A program made the translations under genes and the position numbers. Source: Leucobacter musarum subsp. musarum (GTDB lineage: Bacteria; Actinomycetota; Actinomycetes; Actinomycetales; Microbacteriaceae). Taken from it: a stretch of 64,000 nt of DNA. The notes below the pieces were generated by a model. It searched no databases. It was not told where the DNA came from and worked only from the letters and a program-made list of their open reading frames with translations. Of this stretch, positions 51,946 to 61,516 are shown in pieces (position 1 is the stretch's first letter; each line of letters opens with the position of its first letter). The DNA lies in assembly GCF_001273845.1 (NCBI RefSeq), contig NZ_JHBW01000068.1:99739-163738 (forward strand). The letters are read 5' to 3'.

Positions 51946-53469
51946 ATGACCGTGTACGCAGCACCCGGGCACCCGGATTCGCTCGTGACCTTCAAGTCGC
52001 GCTACGAGCACTACATCGGCGGCGAGTGGGTGGCGCCGGTAAAGGGCCAGTACTTCGAGAACATCACGCCCGTGACGGGTAAGGCATTCTGCGAGGTGGC
52101 CCGCGGCACTGCCGAAGACATCGAGGCGGCGCTCGATGCGGCCCACGCCGCAGCACCAGCGTGGGGGCGTACGAGCCCCGCAGAGCGCGCGGTGATCCTG
52201 AACCGCATTGCGGATCGCATCGAGCAGAATCTGGAGGCCATTGCGGTCGCCGAGACCTGGGACAACGGCAAGGCCGTCCGTGAAACGCTGAACGCCGACA
52301 TTCCGCTCGCGATCGACCACTTCCGCTACTTCGCCGGAGCGATCCGCGCGCAAGAGGGCGGGGTCTCACAGATCGACGAGGATCTCGTCGCGTACCACTT
52401 CCACGAGCCGCTGGGCGTGGTGGGCCAGATCATTCCCTGGAACTTCCCCATCTTGATGGCGGTCTGGAAGCTCGCTCCCGCACTGGCCGCGGGCAACGCC
52501 ATCGTGCTGAAGCCCGCGGAGCAGACGCCCACGTCGATCCTGTTCTTGTTCGAACTCATCGGGGACCTGCTGCCCGCCGGTGTTGTGAACATTGTGAACG
52601 GGTTCGGCGCCGAAGCCGGCAAGCCGCTCGCATCGAACCCGCGGATCCGCAAGATCGCCTTCACCGGCGAAACGACCACCGGCCGCCTGATCATGCAGTA
52701 CGCATCCGACAACATCATCCCGGTCACCCTCGAGCTCGGCGGCAAGAGCCCGAACATCTTCTTCGAGGACGTGCGCGCCCAAGACGACGCGTACTGGGAC
52801 AAAGCCCAAGAGGGATTCACGATGTTCGCGCTGAACCAGGGAGAGGTCTGCACCTGCCCGTCGCGCGCGCTCATCCATGAGTCGATCGCGGACGACTTCC
52901 TCGACGCGGTCGTCGAGCGCACCGAGCGCATCACCCGCGGCAATCCGCTCGACACCGACACGATGGTCGGTGCCCAGGCATCGAACGACCAGTTCGAGAA
53001 GATCAAGTCGTATCTCGACATCGGCCGTCAGGAGGGCGCGCAGGTGCTGACCGGCGGTGGCGTCGAAGATCTCGGCGGCGAGTTCTCGGGCGGGTACTAC
53101 ATTCAGCCGACCATCTTCCGCGGCGACAACTCGATGCGCATCTTCCAGGAGGAGATCTTCGGGCCCGTCGTCTCGGCCACGACGTTCACGGACTTCGACG
53201 ACGCGATCCGCATCGCGAACGACACCCTGTACGGCCTGGGCGCCGGCGTCTGGAGCCGCAACGGCACCACCGCGTACCGCGCCGGCCGCGCGATCCAGGC
53301 GGGCCGCGTGTGGGTGAATAACTACCACGCCTACCCGGCGCACGCCGCGTTCGGCGGCTACAAATCGAGCGGCATCGGCCGTGAGAACCACTTGATGATG
53401 CTCGACCACTACCAGCAGACGAAGAATCTGCTCGTGAGCTACCGCGAGACGGCCGATGGCTTCTTCTAA
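51946..53469 (+). CDS. NAD-dependent aldehyde dehydrogenase (acetaldehyde-type, ExaC-like)
   Basis: A 507-residue ALDH. Catalytic residues are clear: [20 protein letters not shown] (cofactor), [13 protein letters not shown], the general base Glu in [10 protein letters not shown] and nucleophile Cys302 in [11 protein letters not shown]. The C-terminal [20 protein letters not shown] is typical of the ExaC/AldA group that oxidises acetaldehyde and other short or chlorinated aldehydes. ATG 51946 has AGAGGAG upstream. It is followed by an alcohol dehydrogenase and DUF779, a combination seen in other actinobacteria. Confidence 0.93.
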   Translation: MTVYAAPGHPDSLVTFKSRYEHYIGGEWVAPVKGQYFENITPVTGKAFCEVARGTAEDIEAALDAAHAAAPAWGRTSPAERAVILNRIADRIEQNLEAIAVAETWDNGKAVRETLNADIPLAIDHFRYFAGAIRAQEGGVSQIDEDLVAYHFHEPLGVVGQIIPWNFPILMAVWKLAPALAAGNAIVLKPAEQTPTSILFLFELIGDLLPAGVVNIVNGFGAEAGKPLASNPRIRKIAFTGETTTGRLIMQYASDNIIPVTLELGGKSPNIFFEDVRAQDDAYWDKAQEGFTMFALNQGEVCTCPSRALIHESIADDFLDAVVERTERITRGNPLDTDTMVGAQASNDQFEKIKSYLDIGRQEGAQVLTGGGVEDLGGEFSGGYYIQPTIFRGDNSMRIFQEEIFGPVVSATTFTDFDDAIRIANDTLYGLGAGVWSRNGTTAYRAGRAIQAGRVWVNNYHAYPAHAAFGGYKSSGIGRENHLMMLDHYQQTKNLLVSYRETADGFF

Positions 53470-53514
53470 GCCGACGAGCCACCCCGCATCCGCACTGAGA
53501 AAGGACACCGCACG

Positions 53515-54600
53515 ATGAGTACGACGCTTCCGATTCAGACCACCGCACGATCGGCCGATGCCCGCACAGATGGCGCAACGATGCGTGGGGCATCCGTGCC
53601 CGCCTTCGGCGCCCGCCTCGATGTCGAGGCGCTGGAGATCCCGACGCCCGGGCCGGGCCAGGCGCTCGTTCGCGTGTTGACCACGGGGGTCTGCCACACC
53701 GACCTGCACGCCGTCGAGGGGGATTGGCCCGTGCAGCCGAGCCCCCCGTTCGTCCCCGGACACGAGGGCGTTGGCATTGTCGAAGCGATCGGTGAGGGCG
53801 TGACGAACGTCGCGGTCGGCGACCTCGTGGGCAATGCGTGGCTCTGGTCCGCCTGCGGTCACTGCGAATTCTGCCGCACCGGGTGGGAGACGCTCTGCGA
53901 GCAGCAGCAGAACGGCGGATACTCCGTCGACGGCTCGTTCGCCGAGTACATGCTCGTCGACGCCGCCTACGCTGCGGTGGTGCCAGCCGGTTCCGACCCC
54001 GTCGAGGTCGCACCGGTGCTCTGCGCCGGGGTGACGGTCTACAAGGGGCTGAAGGTGACGGGGGTGCGGCCCGGGCAGTGGGTCGTTATCTCGGGAATCG
54101 GTGGGCTTGGGCACATTGCCGTGCAATACGCCGTGGCGATGGGTATGCGCGTCGCCGCGGTCGACATTTCCGACGAGAAGCTTGCGCTCGCGCAGCGCCA
54201 CGGAGCCGAGGTCGTAGTGAACGCTCGCGAGACCGATCCAGTGGCCGAGATCCAGCGACTCACCGGCGGCACGCATGGGGTGCTCGTCACGGCCGTTCAC
54301 CCCTCCGCCTTCGGGCAGGCGATCGGCATGACCCGCCGCGGCGGCACCATTGTCTTCAACGGTCTGCCGCCGGGAGACTTCCCCGCGCCGATCTTCGACA
54401 TCGTGCTCAAGGGCCTCACCATCCGCGGCTCGATCGTGGGCACGCGGCAAGACATGATCGAGGCGCTCGACTTCTATGCGCGCGGCCTGATCCACCCGAC
54501 CGTCGCAGAGCGCCCGCTCGAGGACGTCAATGACGTGCTCGACGAGATGCGCGCCGGCAAGATCGATGGTCGCGTCGTGCTCCGCCTCGCGGCGGCGTGA
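53515..54600 (+). CDS. adhP: Zinc-dependent alcohol dehydrogenase (AdhP-like)
   Basis: A 361-residue medium-chain dehydrogenase. Catalytic zinc ligands are Cys and His in TTGVCHTDLHAVEGDWP and PGHEGVGIVEAIGEG. The structural-zinc cluster is SACGHCEFCRTGWETLCEQQ, and the later catalytic Cys is in APVLCAGVTVYKGLK. The NAD fold motif is ISGIGGLGHIAVQYAVAMG. It has an N-terminal extension of ~22 residues. It interconverts ethanol-type alcohols and aldehydes and would feed the upstream aldehyde dehydrogenase. A strong hairpin follows the gene. Confidence 0.92.
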   Translation: MSTTLPIQTTARSADARTDGATMRGASVPAFGARLDVEALEIPTPGPGQALVRVLTTGVCHTDLHAVEGDWPVQPSPPFVPGHEGVGIVEAIGEGVTNVAVGDLVGNAWLWSACGHCEFCRTGWETLCEQQQNGGYSVDGSFAEYMLVDAAYAAVVPAGSDPVEVAPVLCAGVTVYKGLKVTGVRPGQWVVISGIGGLGHIAVQYAVAMGMRVAAVDISDEKLALAQRHGAEVVVNARETDPVAEIQRLTGGTHGVLVTAVHPSAFGQAIGMTRRGGTIVFNGLPPGDFPAPIFDIVLKGLTIRGSIVGTRQDMIEALDFYARGLIHPTVAERPLEDVNDVLDEMRAGKIDGRVVLRLAAA

Positions 54601-54604
54601 GACC

Positions 54605-54641
54605 GGATGGGCCCCGAGGCCTACAGCGGCGGGGCCCATCC
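54605..54641 (+). terminator. Hairpin between adhP and the DUF779 gene
   Basis: A perfect 12-bp stem GGATGGGCCCCG / CGGGGCCCATCC with a 13-nt loop begins 5 bases after the adhP stop and ends 61 bases before the DUF779 ATG. It may end or reduce transcription into the DUF779 gene. Confidence 0.65.
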
Positions 54642-54702
54642 CCACACCCGGCGTAGGCTGGGGAGCAGCAGCGGCAGTGCGGCCGCGGAGAGGAACGCGC
54701 TC

Positions 54703-55227
54703 ATGAGTGCTCCAGAATCAGTTTCGTCGCCGACGAACATCGGCGACGCGTGTACCGTGTCCGGATCGCCGGCACCTCCTGCCCCCGCGGGTACGGCAGA
54801 GCTTCCCGGCACCATCGCAGCGCGACCTGAGGTCGCGGGGGAGTCGGAAAGCCGACTCGCCTTCACGCCGGACGCGCTGCGCCTGATCGAACAGCTGTGG
54901 GCGATGCACGGGCCGCTCATGTTCCACCAGTCCGGCGGCTGCTGCGACGGCAGCTCGCCAATGTGCTACCAGCGCGGCGAGTTCCGCACGGGCGATCAAG
55001 ACGTGCTGCTCGGCACGCTCGAACTGCCCGCTGCAGCTGTGGAAGCCGCTGCGGGAGGCGATCCCGCGCCCGAATCGCGAGAGATCGGGTTCTGGATGTC
55101 GCGCGAGCAGTTCGGCGTCTGGGCGCACACCCACCTCACCGTCGACGCGGTGCCCGGGCGCGGCAGCGGGTTCTCCCTCGAAGCGCCGGAAGGTCGTCGC
55201 TTCCTGATCCGTTCGCGCCTGCTGTGA
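54703..55227 (+). CDS. DUF779 family protein
   Basis: A 174-residue protein with a ~50-residue variable N-terminus. The DUF779 domain follows: [20 protein letters not shown], then [12 protein letters not shown] with three Cys, and [23 protein letters not shown]779 genes are regularly found beside aldehyde dehydrogenases; the Cys cluster suggests metal binding but the role is unknown. ATG 54703 has GGAGAGG nine bases upstream. The upstream ATG 54607 is rejected because it lies within the hairpin after adhP. Confidence 0.85.
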   Translation: MSAPESVSSPTNIGDACTVSGSPAPPAPAGTAELPGTIAARPEVAGESESRLAFTPDALRLIEQLWAMHGPLMFHQSGGCCDGSSPMCYQRGEFRTGDQDVLLGTLELPAAAVEAAAGGDPAPESREIGFWMSREQFGVWAHTHLTVDAVPGRGSGFSLEAPEGRRFLIRSRLL

Positions 55228-55261
55228 TCGGCCCGCGCCGCGACCTGCGACAATAGACGGT

Positions 55262-56569
55262 GTGGATCCCAACAAGCTCAACCATGATCGCGCCCCCAAG
55301 AGCACGCCGCTGATCAAGACCCGGCCCGCCGCGGCCGGTGCGGCGTCGCGCCCGCAGGTGCGCCCGAAGGCCGAGGGTTGGAAGCAGATCGCCGGCCCCG
55401 ACGGCCGCCCGACGCTGCAGTTCGCCTCACCCCGCGTGAAGCAGCCCGCTACGCACCTCGCTGACCTGACGCTCGAAGAGCGCGAGGCGAAGGTCGTCGA
55501 GATGGGCGTGCCCAAGTTCCGTGCCAAGCAGATCTCGAAGCACTACTTCGAGCACCGCACCACCGACCCCGAGCAGATGACCGATTTGCCGAAGGACCGC
55601 CGCGAGGAGCTCGCCGAGGCGTTCTTCCCGCCGCTGCTCACCGAGGTGAAGCGCCTCGTCACCGACGACGGCGACACCATCAAATTCTTGTGGCGCCTGT
55701 TCGACGGTGCGCTCGTCGAGTCCGTGCTCATGCGCTACCCGGGTCGTATCACCCTGTGCGTCTCCAGCCAGTGCGGCTGCGGCATGAACTGCCCGTTCTG
55801 CGCCACCGGCCAGGCCGGCCTGACGCGCAACATGTCGACGGCCGAGATTCTTGACCAGATCGTGCAGGCCAACCGCGTCATCGCCGAGGGCGGCCTCGGC
55901 CGCAAGCGCCGCGAGGGCAACGGTGCCGAACCCGAGCGTGTCAACAACATCGTTTTCATGGGCATGGGTGAGCCGCTCGCCAATTACAAGCGCGTGATGA
56001 ATGCGGTGCACCGCATGATCGCACCGTCGCCCGAGGGCCTCGGCATGTCGGCTCGTGGCATCACGGTGTCGACGGTGGGGCTCGCCCCCGCCATCCGCAA
56101 GCTCGCGGACGAGAACATCCCCATCACGTTCGCGCTGTCGCTTCACGCCCCCGACGACCAGCTGCGCGACGACCTGATCCCGGTGAACAGCCGATGGAAG
56201 GTCGAGGAGGTGCTCGACGCGGCGTACCACTACTACGAGACGACGGGTCGACGCGTCTCGATCGAGTACGCGCTCATCAAAGACATGAACGACCACGCAT
56301 GGCGCGCCGACCTGCTCGCCGAGAAGCTCAATGCGCGTGGGCGCGGCTGGGTGCACGTGAACCCGATCCCGCTGAACCCGACGCCGGGCTCCATCTGGAC
56401 GTCGTCGACCCGTGAGGTCACGCGCGAGTTCGTCGACCGGTTGAATGCTGCCGGCATCCCGACGACGCTGCGCGACACCCGCGGCAAGGAGATCGACGGT
56501 GCCTGCGGCCAGCTGGTCGCGACGGAGCAAGACAAGGCCGAAGCCGAAGCCTTCGCCGCCGCCGGCTAA
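55262..56569 (+). CDS. rlmN: 23S rRNA (adenine2503-C2)-methyltransferase
   Basis: A 435-residue radical-SAM methyltransferase that methylates C2 of A2503 in 23S rRNA (and often tRNA A37). The FeS cluster motif is [10 protein letters not shown] (Cys-x3-Cys-x2-Cys) with [26 protein letters not shown] and [15 protein letters not shown] follow, and the mechanistic Cys is near the end in EIDGACGQL. The N-terminal ~55 residues are a basic Lys/Pro/Arg extension that is longer than usual. GTG 55262 is the first start after the DUF779 gene; no clear Shine-Dalgarno. Confidence 0.95.
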   Translation: MDPNKLNHDRAPKSTPLIKTRPAAAGAASRPQVRPKAEGWKQIAGPDGRPTLQFASPRVKQPATHLADLTLEEREAKVVEMGVPKFRAKQISKHYFEHRTTDPEQMTDLPKDRREELAEAFFPPLLTEVKRLVTDDGDTIKFLWRLFDGALVESVLMRYPGRITLCVSSQCGCGMNCPFCATGQAGLTRNMSTAEILDQIVQANRVIAEGGLGRKRREGNGAEPERVNNIVFMGMGEPLANYKRVMNAVHRMIAPSPEGLGMSARGITVSTVGLAPAIRKLADENIPITFALSLHAPDDQLRDDLIPVNSRWKVEEVLDAAYHYYETTGRRVSIEYALIKDMNDHAWRADLLAEKLNARGRGWVHVNPIPLNPTPGSIWTSSTREVTREFVDRLNAAGIPTTLRDTRGKEIDGACGQLVATEQDKAEAEAFAAAG

Positions 56570-56578
56570 GCGCCCGAG

Positions 56579-57658
56579 TCAGCGCCCGAGCGCTGCGACC
56601 AGCAGGTCGACGTCGTCGGTCGTGTTCCAGAGATGGAAGGCGACGCGGGCGTTCCCGGCGCGGCCGGAGGCCACGATGCCGGCGCGCGTCATCGCCGCGA
56701 GGTCAAGCCCGTCGGGGTCAGCCCAGGTGACGATCGCCGAACGGCCAGTGGCGCCCGGGTCGTTCGCTGCTCTGGCGATCCCGAGCTGCTCACGCGCCTG
56801 CGACGCCAAGCCGACCGCATGCGCGTGCGCCGCTGCCGGGTCGATGCCGACCATCGTGTCGAGCGCCGCTACGGTGCCGCCGATGACCGGCCACGCGGGG
56901 GAGAGGTCGAACCGTCCGGCGCCCGCGGCGAGCGGTGTGTGCCCGGCGTAGCACGACGACCAGGGATCATCTGCCGAGCACCATCCCGCGGCGAGCGGCA
57001 CTAGGTCGTCGTCGAGGCCCTCTCGTACGGTGAGGAACGCAGAGCCACGCGGAGCACTCAGCCACTTGTACGCGTGGCAGATGGTGAAATCAAAGTCTCC
57101 CGCGTCGACGGGGAGCCAGCCGAGCGCCTGGGTGAGGTCGACGCACGTGCGCGCGCCGGCTGATGCCGCAGCGCGGGCGATCGACGAGGAGTCCGCGATC
57201 GATCCGCACGCGGATTGCACGTGCGACCACGCGACGAGGTCCGTTGTCGGGCGCACCGACGCGGCGAGCTCGGTGAGCGGGGCGTAACGCACGCGCACGC
57301 CGCGCCGGGCAAGCTGTTCGAACGGGTGCGTGAGTGAGGCGAAGTCGCCGACGACGCAGAGCACCTCCCCGCCGTCGGGCACGGCCGTCGCGACGATCGA
57401 TGCGAACTGAGAGGCTTGAGTGCCCACGGCGACCCGGTGGGCGGGTACCCCGGCGAGTCGCCCGTAAAGTGCACGGCACTGCTCGACCTGCTCGCTGATC
57501 GTGTCGGCGCGCATGCGCCCCGACGCCCACACATCCACGAATGCACGCACCGCGTCGGTCGTGACGTGAGCGGGGAGGCCGGCGGTGCAAGCCGACAGGT
57601 ATCCGGGAACTCGAGGGAACTGCGCCTGCACGTCGGCGATCGCGGGGAGGGAGATCAT
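56579..57658 (-). CDS. PLP-dependent aminotransferase class V (cysteine desulfurase/kynureninase-like)
   Basis: A 359-residue fold-type I PLP enzyme. The PLP lysine is in CHAYKWLSAPRGSAF; the substrate-site Asp and His are seen in CVDLTQALGWLPVDAGDFDF and LVAWSHVQSACG. The short length and absence of a desulfurase Cys loop argue against IscS/SufS. EgtE-like or isopenicillin-epimerase-like functions are possible but unproven. ATG 57658 is preferred to GTG 57661: a TAGCCT element (minus strand, 57665-57670) lies exactly 6 bases upstream, suggesting a leaderless start. It is divergent from a LysR gene that probably controls it. Confidence 0.8.
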   Translation of the reverse strand: MISLPAIADVQAQFPRVPGYLSACTAGLPAHVTTDAVRAFVDVWASGRMRADTISEQVEQCRALYGRLAGVPAHRVAVGTQASQFASIVATAVPDGGEVLCVVGDFASLTHPFEQLARRGVRVRYAPLTELAASVRPTTDLVAWSHVQSACGSIADSSSIARAAASAGARTCVDLTQALGWLPVDAGDFDFTICHAYKWLSAPRGSAFLTVREGLDDDLVPLAAGWCSADDPWSSCYAGHTPLAAGAGRFDLSPAWPVIGGTVAALDTMVGIDPAAAHAHAVGLASQAREQLGIARAANDPGATGRSAIVTWADPDGLDLAAMTRAGIVASGRAGNARVAFHLWNTTDDVDLLVAALGR

Positions 57659-57682
57659 CACGCCAGGCTAGAAGAGCGCAAG

Positions 57683-57710
57683 GCATAATGAAATGGAATC
57701 ATTCTTATGC
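57683..57710. promoter_or_regulatory. LysR-type operator in an AT-rich divergent promoter
   Basis: GCATAA (57683-57688) and TTATGC (57705-57710) form an inverted repeat with a 16-bp spacer inside an unusually AT-rich 60-bp region. On the plus strand TTGCTT and TACACT (57740-57745) can serve as -35/-10 for the LysR gene. The layout fits autoregulation plus control of the divergent aminotransferase. Confidence 0.5.
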
Positions 57711-57750
57711 TTTGCTTTGCTTTAAGTTATGTCTCGTGTACACTGCTCTC

Positions 57751-58710
57751 ATGAGTACGACGCGCACTGCCGATCCGCTCGGGTCGATCGACTCGACCGA
57801 GCTTCGCATTCTCCATGCACTCGCCACCACAGGTTCGCTCACGGCCGCGGCGCAGAGCCTCGGGCTGAGCCAGCCCGCGGTGAGCCAGCGCATCAAGCGC
57901 GTGGAGACCCGCTTGGCCGTGCCGCTCATCGAGCGCAACGGCCGTGGAATCCGACTGACGACCGCGGGCCGCATTCTCGCGGATCACGGGCGCACCGTCG
58001 TCACCGAAATCGATGCGGCGCTGGCGGCGATCGACGACTTGCGGGGGGAACGTGCGGGCACCCTGCGCCTCGTCGGATTCCCGAGCGCGAGCGCAACGGT
58101 CGTTCCCACCCTCATGCGTCAGCTCGCGATCGAAGCGCCCGACGTGGCGCTGCAGTACCGGGAAGCCGAACCGCCTGCGGCCACGGCAATGCTGCGCGAC
58201 GGTGAGGTCGACTGCGCCCTCATCTTCGACTACGAGGGTGCGGCAGAACTTCCGGCGGGCAGCGCGTTCTTGCCGCTGTGGCGCGAAGAAGTGCACCTGG
58301 TCGCCTCTGATGAGCGAGCGGCCGGCGAATCGACCGCACGGCTCGGCGACTTCTCTGCAGAGCACTGGATCGCCGGATGCGAGAAGTGCCGTGGCCACCT
58401 GCTCGCTGCAGCCGCCGACGCCGGCTTCGAGCCCGACATCATCCAGGAGACCGACAACGTGCCCGCGATGCTCGCGATGGCCGCGGCAGGTGGAGCGGTC
58501 GCGCTGGTTCCGGGCCTGGCACTGGCTGCAGCGCGCATCCTGCCCGAAGACGCGCGCGCCTTGCCGCTCGACCCGCCGCGATACCGCACGATCGGGCTGG
58601 TGTCGATGTCGACCGCCAACGAGAGCCCGCAGGTGCGGCTCGCCAAGCGTCTACTCGCCGCGGTCGACGGGTCGGCCTGGCATCTCGAAGCAGTCGGTCA
58701 GCCTGTCTAA
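57751..58710 (+). CDS. LysR family transcriptional regulator
   Basis: A 319-residue LysR protein. The winged helix (~12-72) is ELRILHALATTGSLTAAAQS, LGLSQPAVSQRIKRVETRLA, and the effector-binding domain runs from ~95 (GTLRLVGFPSASATVVPTLM). A Cys pair (AGCEKCRG near residue 210) is unusual and could be redox- or metal-sensitive. ATG 57751 is chosen over the upstream ATG at 57688, which lies in the promoter. Its TAA is followed after one base by the MFS gene, so they are co-transcribed. Confidence 0.88.
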   Translation: MSTTRTADPLGSIDSTELRILHALATTGSLTAAAQSLGLSQPAVSQRIKRVETRLAVPLIERNGRGIRLTTAGRILADHGRTVVTEIDAALAAIDDLRGERAGTLRLVGFPSASATVVPTLMRQLAIEAPDVALQYREAEPPAATAMLRDGEVDCALIFDYEGAAELPAGSAFLPLWREEVHLVASDERAAGESTARLGDFSAEHWIAGCEKCRGHLLAAAADAGFEPDIIQETDNVPAMLAMAAAGGAVALVPGLALAAARILPEDARALPLDPPRYRTIGLVSMSTANESPQVRLAKRLLAAVDGSAWHLEAVGQPV

Positions 58711-58711
58711 G

Positions 58712-59962
58712 GTGATCGCGCCGCACCGCGTGCAGCGCCGCACGGTCGCGGTGCTCGCAGCCGCCACGGTGCTCGGCGGCCTCGGGGTGGGCGCATCGTT
58801 GTCGGCAGGGGCACTGCTGATCTCCGAGGTCACCGGCAATCCGGCACTCTCGGGGTTCGGGTCGACGATGAACGCCGTGGGGGCTGCCCTCGCGGGGATT
58901 CCGTTGGCCCGCCTCGCGGCTCGCCGCGGGCGTCGCGTGGCGCTCGCCTCAGGCAATTTAGGCGCTGTCGCCGGTGCGGCGCTCGTCATCATCGCGGCCG
59001 GCGCGGAGCTCGGCGGGCTGCTGTTTGTCGGCCTCGCGGTGCTCGGCATTGCGGCCGCTGTGCAACTGCAAGCGCGGTTCGCCGCGACCGACCTTGCGAG
59101 CCCGGCGCAGCGCGCACGAGACCTCTCATCCGTCGTCTGGTCGATCACCGTCGGCGCGGTCATCGGACCGAATCTGATCGGCCCGGGTGAGTCCATCGGG
59201 CATGCGCTGGGTCTGCATCCGCTCTCGGGCATCTTCCTGTTCACGATCGTCGCGCAGCTCGCGGCGGGGCTCGTAGTCTGGGGTGGTCTTCGACCGGACC
59301 CACTGCTTGAAGCGCGGCGCCGCGCGGCAGTCGACGTCGGCCGTGAGACTGAGCTCGGGGTCGTGCTCGCGGCACCGTCGCGCACCGTGCCGTCGGTCGC
59401 GCCGGGTGCGCGTACGGCTCAGATCCTCGCCATCGCCGCCGTGGCGATCGGGCACGCGGTCATGGTGGGCATCATGGCGATGACGCCGCTGCACCTGACG
59501 CACCACGGCGGCAGCATCGAGCTCGTCGGCATCACGATCAGTCTGCACATCGCCGGCATGTACGCACTGTCGCCCCTGGTCGGCCTGGCCGCTGGGCGCT
59601 TCGGTGCGGTGCCTGTGGTGCTCGCGGGATTCGCGCTGCTCGCCCTCGCGGCGATCGGCACCGCACTCGGCGGCGAGTCCGTGCCCGCCGTGCAGATTTC
59701 ACTGGTGCTGCTCGGCGTGGGGTGGAGCCTCGTGACGGTCGCGGGCGCGGCGCTGGTCACCGCACTCACTCCCGCAGCCGATCGACCGGCACGCCAAGGG
59801 CAGGCCGATACCGCGATGAACGCGGCGGGCGCGCTCTTCGGCGCCGTATCTGGTGTGCTCTTCGCGACCGGAGGATTCCCCGTGCTCTCGAGCGTCGCGG
59901 CGGTGCTCATCGTTGCGGGCGTCGTGTGCACCGTTCGCCTACGGGAGCCTGCACGACGCTAG
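58712..59962 (+). CDS. MFS transporter
   Basis: A 416-residue major facilitator with about twelve spans. Family traits are [20 protein letters not shown] (loop 2-3 motif A-like) and a cytoplasmic central loop ([20 protein letters not shown]). The start is GTG 58712, one base after the LysR stop, with AAGG overlapping the stop region. It probably exports or imports the metabolite handled by the aminotransferase across the divergent promoter. Substrate unknown. Its TAG lies within the -10 element of gltX. Confidence 0.85.
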   Translation: MIAPHRVQRRTVAVLAAATVLGGLGVGASLSAGALLISEVTGNPALSGFGSTMNAVGAALAGIPLARLAARRGRRVALASGNLGAVAGAALVIIAAGAELGGLLFVGLAVLGIAAAVQLQARFAATDLASPAQRARDLSSVVWSITVGAVIGPNLIGPGESIGHALGLHPLSGIFLFTIVAQLAAGLVVWGGLRPDPLLEARRRAAVDVGRETELGVVLAAPSRTVPSVAPGARTAQILAIAAVAIGHAVMVGIMAMTPLHLTHHGGSIELVGITISLHIAGMYALSPLVGLAAGRFGAVPVVLAGFALLALAAIGTALGGESVPAVQISLVLLGVGWSLVTVAGAALVTALTPAADRPARQGQADTAMNAAGALFGAVSGVLFATGGFPVLSSVAAVLIVAGVVCTVRLREPARR

Positions 59963-59973
59963 ACTGACGTTGA
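59960..59973 (+). promoter_or_regulatory. -10 element and probable leaderless start of gltX
   Basis: TAGACT (59960-59965), overlapping the stop codon of the MFS gene, ends 7 bases before ATG 59973. No Shine-Dalgarno is present. Transcription from here would begin at the start codon. Confidence 0.45.
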
Positions 59974-61493
59974 TGTCACACACCGAGAGCCCCCAGTTTT
60001 CCACTGCGACCGGAGCCGATGTCCGTGTTCGCTTTTGCCCGTCGCCGACCGGTACGCCGCACGTCGGCATGGTGCGCACCGCACTGTTCAACTGGGCGTA
60101 CGCCCGGCACACCGGCGGCACCTTCGTCTTCCGCATCGAAGACACGGATGCCGCGCGCGACAGCGAAGAGAGCTACGGCCAGATCATCGATTCACTGCGG
60201 TGGCTGGGTCTCGACTGGGACGAGGGCATCGATATCGGTGGCCCGAATGGCCCGTACCGTCAGTCGCAGCGCGGTGACATCTACCAGGGGGTGATCGCCC
60301 AGCTCCGCGAGGGCGGGTACCTCTACGAAAGTTACTCCACTGCCGAAGAGATCGATGCGCGCAACATCGCCGCGGGTCGCCCGAAGCAGCTCGGGTACGA
60401 CAACTTCGATCGCGATCTCACCGACGAGCAGCGTGCCGCGTTCCGTGCCGAGGGCCGCGAGCCCGCCCTGCGGTTCCGCGTTCCCGACACCGATTTGTCG
60501 TTCACCGATCTCGTGCGCGGCGACATCACCTTCCCTGCGGGTTCCACTATCGACTTCGTCGTCGTGCGCCCCAACGGTGCTCCGCTGTACACGCTGGTGA
60601 ATCCGGTTGACGACGCGCTCATGGGCATCACGCACGTGCTCCGCGGCGAAGATCTGCTCTCGTCCACGCCGCGGCAGATCGCGCTGCACCGCGCGCTGGT
60701 CGAGCTCGGCATCGCCCAGGCGATCCCGCAGTTCGGCCACCTGCCCTACGTGCTGGGCGAGGGCAACAAGAAGCTCTCGAAGCGCGACCCCGAGTCTAAC
60801 CTGCTGCATCACCGCTCGCGCGGCTTCATTCCTGAGGGGCTGCTCAACTACCTGTCGCTGCTCGGCTGGTCGTTGGCTCCGGATCGCGACGTCTTCTCCA
60901 GCGATGAGATGGTGGCGGCGTTCGACGTCGCCAACGTCAACCCCAATCCGGCCCGCTTCGATCAGAAGAAGGCCGATTCGATCAACGCCGACCAGATCCG
61001 ACTGCTGTCGGAGGAGGACTTCGGTCAGCGGATTCTGCCCTACCTCATCGCTGGGGGCGCACTGCAGATTGAACCCACGGAGGCGCAGCGCGATATCATC
61101 CGGCGCGCCGTTCCGCTGGTGCAAAGCCGGGTGACCGTGCTCTCCGACGTCGTCGGAATGCTCGGATTCCTGTTCACGACGACCGAGCATCTCGCCTACG
61201 AAGACGACGCGCTCGCCTCCCTCAAAGACGACGCGCCACAGGTGCTCGCCGCGAGCATCGCGGCGCTCGACCCCATTGCAGAAGACGAGTGGTCGACGGA
61301 ACGCATCCAGGAAGCCCTGCAGTCGGCTCTCATCGATGGGCTCGGCATCAAGCCCCGCCTCGCGTTCGGCCCGCTACGAGTCGCGGCATCCGGGCGGCGC
61401 GTTTCGCCTCCGCTGTTCGAGTCGTTCGAACTGCTCGGCCGCGATGAGTCGCTGGCACGCTTGAGCCGTCTGGAAGCCCAGCTCGCGGGCTGA
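59973..61493 (+). CDS. gltX: Glutamyl-tRNA synthetase
   Basis: A 506-residue class I aminoacyl-tRNA synthetase. The HIGH-equivalent is [10 protein letters not shown] (23-32) and the KMSKS-equivalent is KLSKRD in [31 protein letters not shown] and the C-terminal helical anticodon-binding domain (from ~330) are complete. ATG 59973 fits a leaderless transcript. In actinobacteria lacking GlnRS this enzyme also charges tRNA-Gln for the amidotransferase route. A tRNA-Glu gene lies 16 kb away, before leuB. Confidence 0.95.
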   Translation: MSHTESPQFSTATGADVRVRFCPSPTGTPHVGMVRTALFNWAYARHTGGTFVFRIEDTDAARDSEESYGQIIDSLRWLGLDWDEGIDIGGPNGPYRQSQRGDIYQGVIAQLREGGYLYESYSTAEEIDARNIAAGRPKQLGYDNFDRDLTDEQRAAFRAEGREPALRFRVPDTDLSFTDLVRGDITFPAGSTIDFVVVRPNGAPLYTLVNPVDDALMGITHVLRGEDLLSSTPRQIALHRALVELGIAQAIPQFGHLPYVLGEGNKKLSKRDPESNLLHHRSRGFIPEGLLNYLSLLGWSLAPDRDVFSSDEMVAAFDVANVNPNPARFDQKKADSINADQIRLLSEEDFGQRILPYLIAGGALQIEPTEAQRDIIRRAVPLVQSRVTVLSDVVGMLGFLFTTTEHLAYEDDALASLKDDAPQVLAASIAALDPIAEDEWSTERIQEALQSALIDGLGIKPRLAFGPLRVAASGRRVSPPLFESFELLGRDESLARLSRLEAQLAG

Positions 61494-61516
61494 TTCCGAA
61501 CACGCGGAGCAGGAGT

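Noticed and set aside
52366..54645. A 759-codon minus-strand open frame opposite the aldehyde and alcohol dehydrogenases
   Set aside because: Both dehydrogenases have complete catalytic motifs on the plus strand; the antisense frame has no recognisable domain.
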